From Panax quinquefolius (taxonomy: Eukaryota; Streptophyta; Magnoliopsida; Apiales; Araliaceae), in assembly GCA_020205615.1 (NCBI GenBank), contig JAINUW010000544.1:1-64000 (forward strand): a stretch of DNA of 64,000 bases, given 5' to 3'. Shown one piece after another: positions 60,559 through 64,000 of this stretch; position 1 is the first letter of the stretch, and each line of letters opens with the position of its first letter. Below the pieces are notes generated by a model. The model made no database searches, was not told where the DNA came from, and saw nothing but the letters and a program-made list of their open reading frames with translations. Made by a program: the position numbers and the translations under genes.

Positions 60559-60910
60559 TGTCGACGTCGGGATTTTTATTTGTCCCTTTCTGTTCTTGTC
60601 TTTTGGTGTTCTCATTTTATGTGAGATTTGTTTTAAAAAAAAAAGTTTGAAAAGGTCTGACATGTATATGTCAACGATTTGACTGTTAGAGTCGCCAGTT
60701 GGTATTTTTAAATGGTTGCACCAACTCAACCGAGAAAAGTTTTGCACAAAGACCTAATGGTTTAACACCGTTTAATTGGTCTGAGAAACCAAAATTCGTT
60801 AGGGTCCAGGGGCTTGATTAAGCGGAGGGAAGGTGTTTGGCACCCTCCGACTTCCGTGATAACACGGTTACCGCCACATTTTATTAATCTTTTATCTATG
60901 TATGTGTGTA

Positions 60911-60946
<36 letters not shown>

Positions 60947-61555
60947 TGTGTGTTAGGTCTATGTGTTGTTGTTTGGAAGTAGTGTTATGCCTCGTTTGCA
61001 CCTATATACAAAGGGTTTGACTTTTGTATAAAAGTTCAATTTTAACAAGATATAACTGTGATGTTTTGTAAAACAGGTTTTTTAAACCCTTTTGCTTAAT
61101 AATAATTGAGGTATTTGATATTTCCATTTTAATATGTGTTAGGCTTGATTGCTTTTCTTTTTGAGATGCGAGGCATCTTCGAGAAAATAAGATACATAGC
61201 AGTGATGAACTCCTTGTGGGCATGAGAGTTATCTAAAGATATTCAAACACCGTAGATAATTTATAAGCTGGTTGCAGCTGCAAAATGTCCATCACGATAA
61301 CCGAATCTAGATTCAGAAGCGGAATCTGTGATCACATGATTCCTAGGATCACATGAAAAAGAAATATGTGCAAAAGTTAGAAAAAAAAACCAAATTTGAG
61401 TAAATCTAGACCATTCTAGCTTCAACAGTTCCAGTTTAGTCACTATGAACCGGTTAAAGTTAGAAATAGCCAGATTGAAGCAAATCTAGCCTGCATACTG
61501 AACGATTAAATATCTACATTATGAAAGCAATTAAAGCGGATATTTTTAAAAGCGG

Positions 61556-61595
<40 letters not shown>
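60559..61595 (-). repeat. Second Tat LTR, 3' half only
   Basis: It starts (as the minus-strand LTR end) with TGTCGACGTCGGG and matches 57338-58100 of the Tat LTR over about 780 bp. This includes GACATGTATATGTC, the CACCAACTCAACCGAGAAAA segment and ACCGAATCTAGATTCAG. The outer, promoter-bearing half is absent. It has GT/GA microsatellites at 60904-60948 and a GT tract at 61571-61598. It sits inside the second copia relic. Confidence 0.8.
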
Positions 61596-61600
<5 letters not shown>

Positions 61601-61702
61601 GGTTTGTAAGATTCATGAACGCAATCAAATTGCAAAAAGTAAGCGGAAGCATGGAAAATTAGAGTTTTAAAATTTTACAAACAATATACTCAGATCATCC
61701 TT
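61596..61702 (-). repeat. Copia LTR 3'-end fragment (second copia copy)
   Basis: The minus strand matches the last 105 bp or so of the copia LTR (GATTGCGTTTATGAATATTAC context, CACGTTTCCGCACTTTTATG-like, GGATGATCTGAG). It is the LTR belonging to the inverted leader at 59491-60558, and is cut off at 61703 by gypsy LTR E. Confidence 0.75.
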
Positions 61703-62707
61703 TGTGATAACTCGAAAATTTATGAGACTTGTCTCAAATAAATAAATAAAGGTTCAAAGAATAAAACTTAGATTGGAAGTAAAGGGATGATTAAAATTTT
61801 TAAGAAAAACCTATATGGTTTAATATCTGAAAGAATGTAAAGAGAATTGATGGTGGATGATAGAAATATTTAAGGAATTGATACCTAAGATTAACGGGTA
61901 ATCAAGAATTAAAATAAGTCAATAAGACTTGGGTTAAGAATTGAATTCTATCCATGAATGGGATAACAAGGGATAAAAGAAATATAGGAAGAAAATACTT
62001 ATAATGAGGTAAGTTAATGAAATAAGTTGATTATGAGAACTTGTGCAAGGGTTTAGTAGTAAACTAAACTAGAATGTTGCAGTAATAGTGATTCCAGTAT
62101 AAAATCCTTGTAAATGGGAAGAAATTAATAACTAAAGGATGAACAGATAAACCTATATGGTTAACTAAGTTAAGTATTTGAGAAACAAGATAAAACTATG
62201 TTATAAATCAATATAGCTTGAATGATGGCCTTGAATGGCAAATGAAATAAATAATAATCAATAAATGATTAGCTAATATGATTAATCAATAAAAAGAAAG
62301 TAGATTAAAACTCAAATTTGAGTTAGGGATAAAATTTTGAAGTACGGACTGCTCTGTTAAATTCAAAGCGTCAAGTTTGTAAAAATAGACTGTAAACACA
62401 AAATGTGTCGAGATTGACTTTTTGGAGTCAAAATTAGAGTTAGGAGTGGAATCTTGAGACACAGAATGGATATTTGAGTCTGAAACTTTGAAATTAGTAA
62501 GAATAACATATAAACACAAAATGTGTCGGGGTTGACTTTTTGGTCAAAGTCAACAGTTGATTTTTTTGGAGAAAAGTTAAACTTAAAATTCGGAGATGAA
62601 TTTGGAGAAACGGATGTCTCCATGACAACAGGAGTGTTGATTTTAGTAGGAATCGACTATAAACTTGAAAATTTGACTTTATGGGTCCGAAAGTCAAAGA
62701 CGGGATT
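61703..62707 (+). repeat. Element E: gypsy LTR 5' fragment
   Basis: It begins TGTGATAACTCGAAAATT, like the TGTAATATCCGAGATTTT start of LTR C. From about 62400 to 62700 it resembles 18125-18310 of LTR C (GGAGTGGAAT, GAGTCTGAAAC, TTGACTTTTTGGTCAAAGT), and this motif set is duplicated in tandem (62345-62450, 62451-62560, and a third partial set after 62640). It ends abruptly at 62707, where LTR F starts on the other strand. No gene; ORFs 62286-62789 are repeat readings. Confidence 0.65.
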
Positions 62708-64000
62708 TGTGACGCCCCCAAATCCGAGTATCTTCCAACCCGACGGATGGTGCTACACGGTACTACCATTCACACATACATTCAATTGAAAAACCTCAAA
62801 AGAACGAATATGTCTTTTATATATTCAAAGTAATATTAACATTCCCCAGGTTCTTTATAACCATTACATTGGTTCTTGTCATAATATCAAATATATTAAA
62901 ACATTAAACCTATACTATTACATTGACAGTTCAATGGTCTGCCTTAGCCTTTCCTTTATCCTTAGAGGATCCTCCAGGACGTTCAATCTTAGCTGCATTC
63001 ATATGGTTCAAGCAAGAGTGAGCATGACTAGCTCAGCAAGTACAACAATTCTATTTAACAATAAGCTTGAATCATACAAATCATATACCTTCAATAACTA
63101 AACAATAGTTACGAAGTACTATTGATAATTCAAAATAGCACTTCTCTTTTCTTTAAAACATTTTACAATGACAATATTCAGTAAAACATCAATTTCGGTC
63201 CAAGACATTGAGCATTTCATACTTTCTTTGAAAAGTACATCCAGGCACAAAGTTCGTAAGTCCGACATTTCTTACAAGCACGTTTAGGTGATCAGCCTTT
63301 AGTACTCTATGTTGATCAACACTACATTCATTAAACGTATGTACGTTTAAGTTGTGGCAACCTCACGTGTCTGTCAATTGACAACAAAACATTTTAGCAT
63401 ACTCAGTCTTCATTTGAAAACCACACCAATATAACTTGGTAAAACATTGACAATACTTTGATAGATTATAAGAAATCCAAAACATCTTAAGTCTAGCCGA
63501 AAGAATTGGCTTTAACTTCATCATACATCAATTCATGCGTAAGAATACATGAATCACAAAGCTTGTCCAGATTGAACTGAAACAAGGGTTAGAATACTTG
63601 CCCTTAGCGTCTGCTACAGTTATAACACGTGCACTTTAATTCTTTAAGTCTCTACAGTAGATGATAACATCACATAACACATTAGGTCATGAATAACATA
63701 CATAGTTCCTAGAGAACCTTACCCTTTTTCTCAATCTAATTTCGTATTAGATTTGTTATTATTGGTTCTGGCTTTCCGTTACGTCATTCATATGTTCACA
63801 TACAACTGACTTACTTCAACCCTAAATGATCATACTTAAGGTTTAAACATGTCTTAACAATGTTTCATTAAGTTCCTTAATTCATTGTAAATCAATTACC
63901 ATTTATGTTATACATATAAACTTTCTTCATTGTCTAAACCCTAAAATTTTGGCTGCAGGCTAACTAACTTACTACGACCCATGCCATGGCCGCGACTCGT
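62708..64000 (-). mobile_element. Element F: 3' LTR of a minus-strand gypsy element, leaving the window
   Basis: It starts TGTGACGCCCCCAAATCCG, the exact inverse of the LTR C end (CGGATTTGGGGGCGTCACA). No PBS lies outside it, so this is the outer end of a 3' LTR and the body lies to the right. The inverse of 63278-63330 matches the LTR A segment at 15480-15530. At least 1.29 kb of LTR is in the window. No coding sequence. Confidence 0.75.

Noticed and set aside
60904..60948. GT/GA tract as a regulatory element
   Set aside because: It is an ordinary microsatellite within an LTR fragment, with no further support.

Overview
This window is AT-rich plant nuclear DNA, most likely from a eudicot. 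It is made almost entirely of nested transposable elements. I recognise no host protein gene, tRNA, rRNA, CRISPR array or bacterial-type operon. The plant assignment rests on a CACTA (En/Spm) transposon with TNP2-type transposase and Ptta-type second gene, Ty3-gypsy chromovirus polyproteins with a Tekay/Del-like C-terminal chromodomain, a Tat/Ogre-type gag with its usual PBS, a Tnt1-type Ty1-copia element, and a cluster of AAACCCTAA-like motifs. Every element gene carries stops or frameshifts, so the region looks like old, silenced heterochromatin.

Layout, left to right. (1) 162-8225: a minus-strand LTR element (Z) with about 3-kb LTRs and a non-coding interior. It sits inside element B. (2) 8226-11436: the start of a minus-strand gypsy element B (gag fragment, PBS, 5' LTR), which is itself inserted in element A. 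(3) 11437-16104: the end of a plus-strand chromovirus A (RNase H tail, integrase, chromodomain, PPT, 3' LTR). (4) 16105-17160: AT-rich repeats, a small hairpin and unassigned DNA. (5) 17161-52066: two chromovirus units of one family in tandem. They share one LTR: truncated unit D, shared LTR, full-length but broken unit C, then a 3' LTR with its start deleted.

Inside the shared LTR lies a 22.5-kb CACTA transposon (20832-43324) with TTT target duplications. It carries two minus-strand genes, a TNP2-like transposase (37337-40981) and a Ptta/TNPA-like gene (21478-36512). The second gene appears to have an intron of about 13 kb that holds a 167-bp tandem array of about 24 units. A 9.2-kb Ty1-copia element (22558-31737) is inserted in that array with a perfect AGTTT duplication. 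The order of events can be read directly: gypsy, then CACTA, then copia.

The right part (52067-64000) is more rearranged. It has a telobox-like AAACCCTAA-rich stretch, then a Tat-lineage gag on the minus strand flanked by two LTRs in inverted rather than direct orientation, with a long AT-rich palindrome near the left junction. After these come a reverse-oriented relic of the same copia family, a second partial Tat LTR, a gypsy LTR fragment (E), and the 3' LTR of another minus-strand gypsy element (F) that leaves the window.

The most notable objects are the nucleosome-length tandem array apparently inside a transposon intron, the shared-LTR gypsy tandem, and the inverted-LTR Tat structure. 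I see no convincing evidence of a wholly new molecular system.
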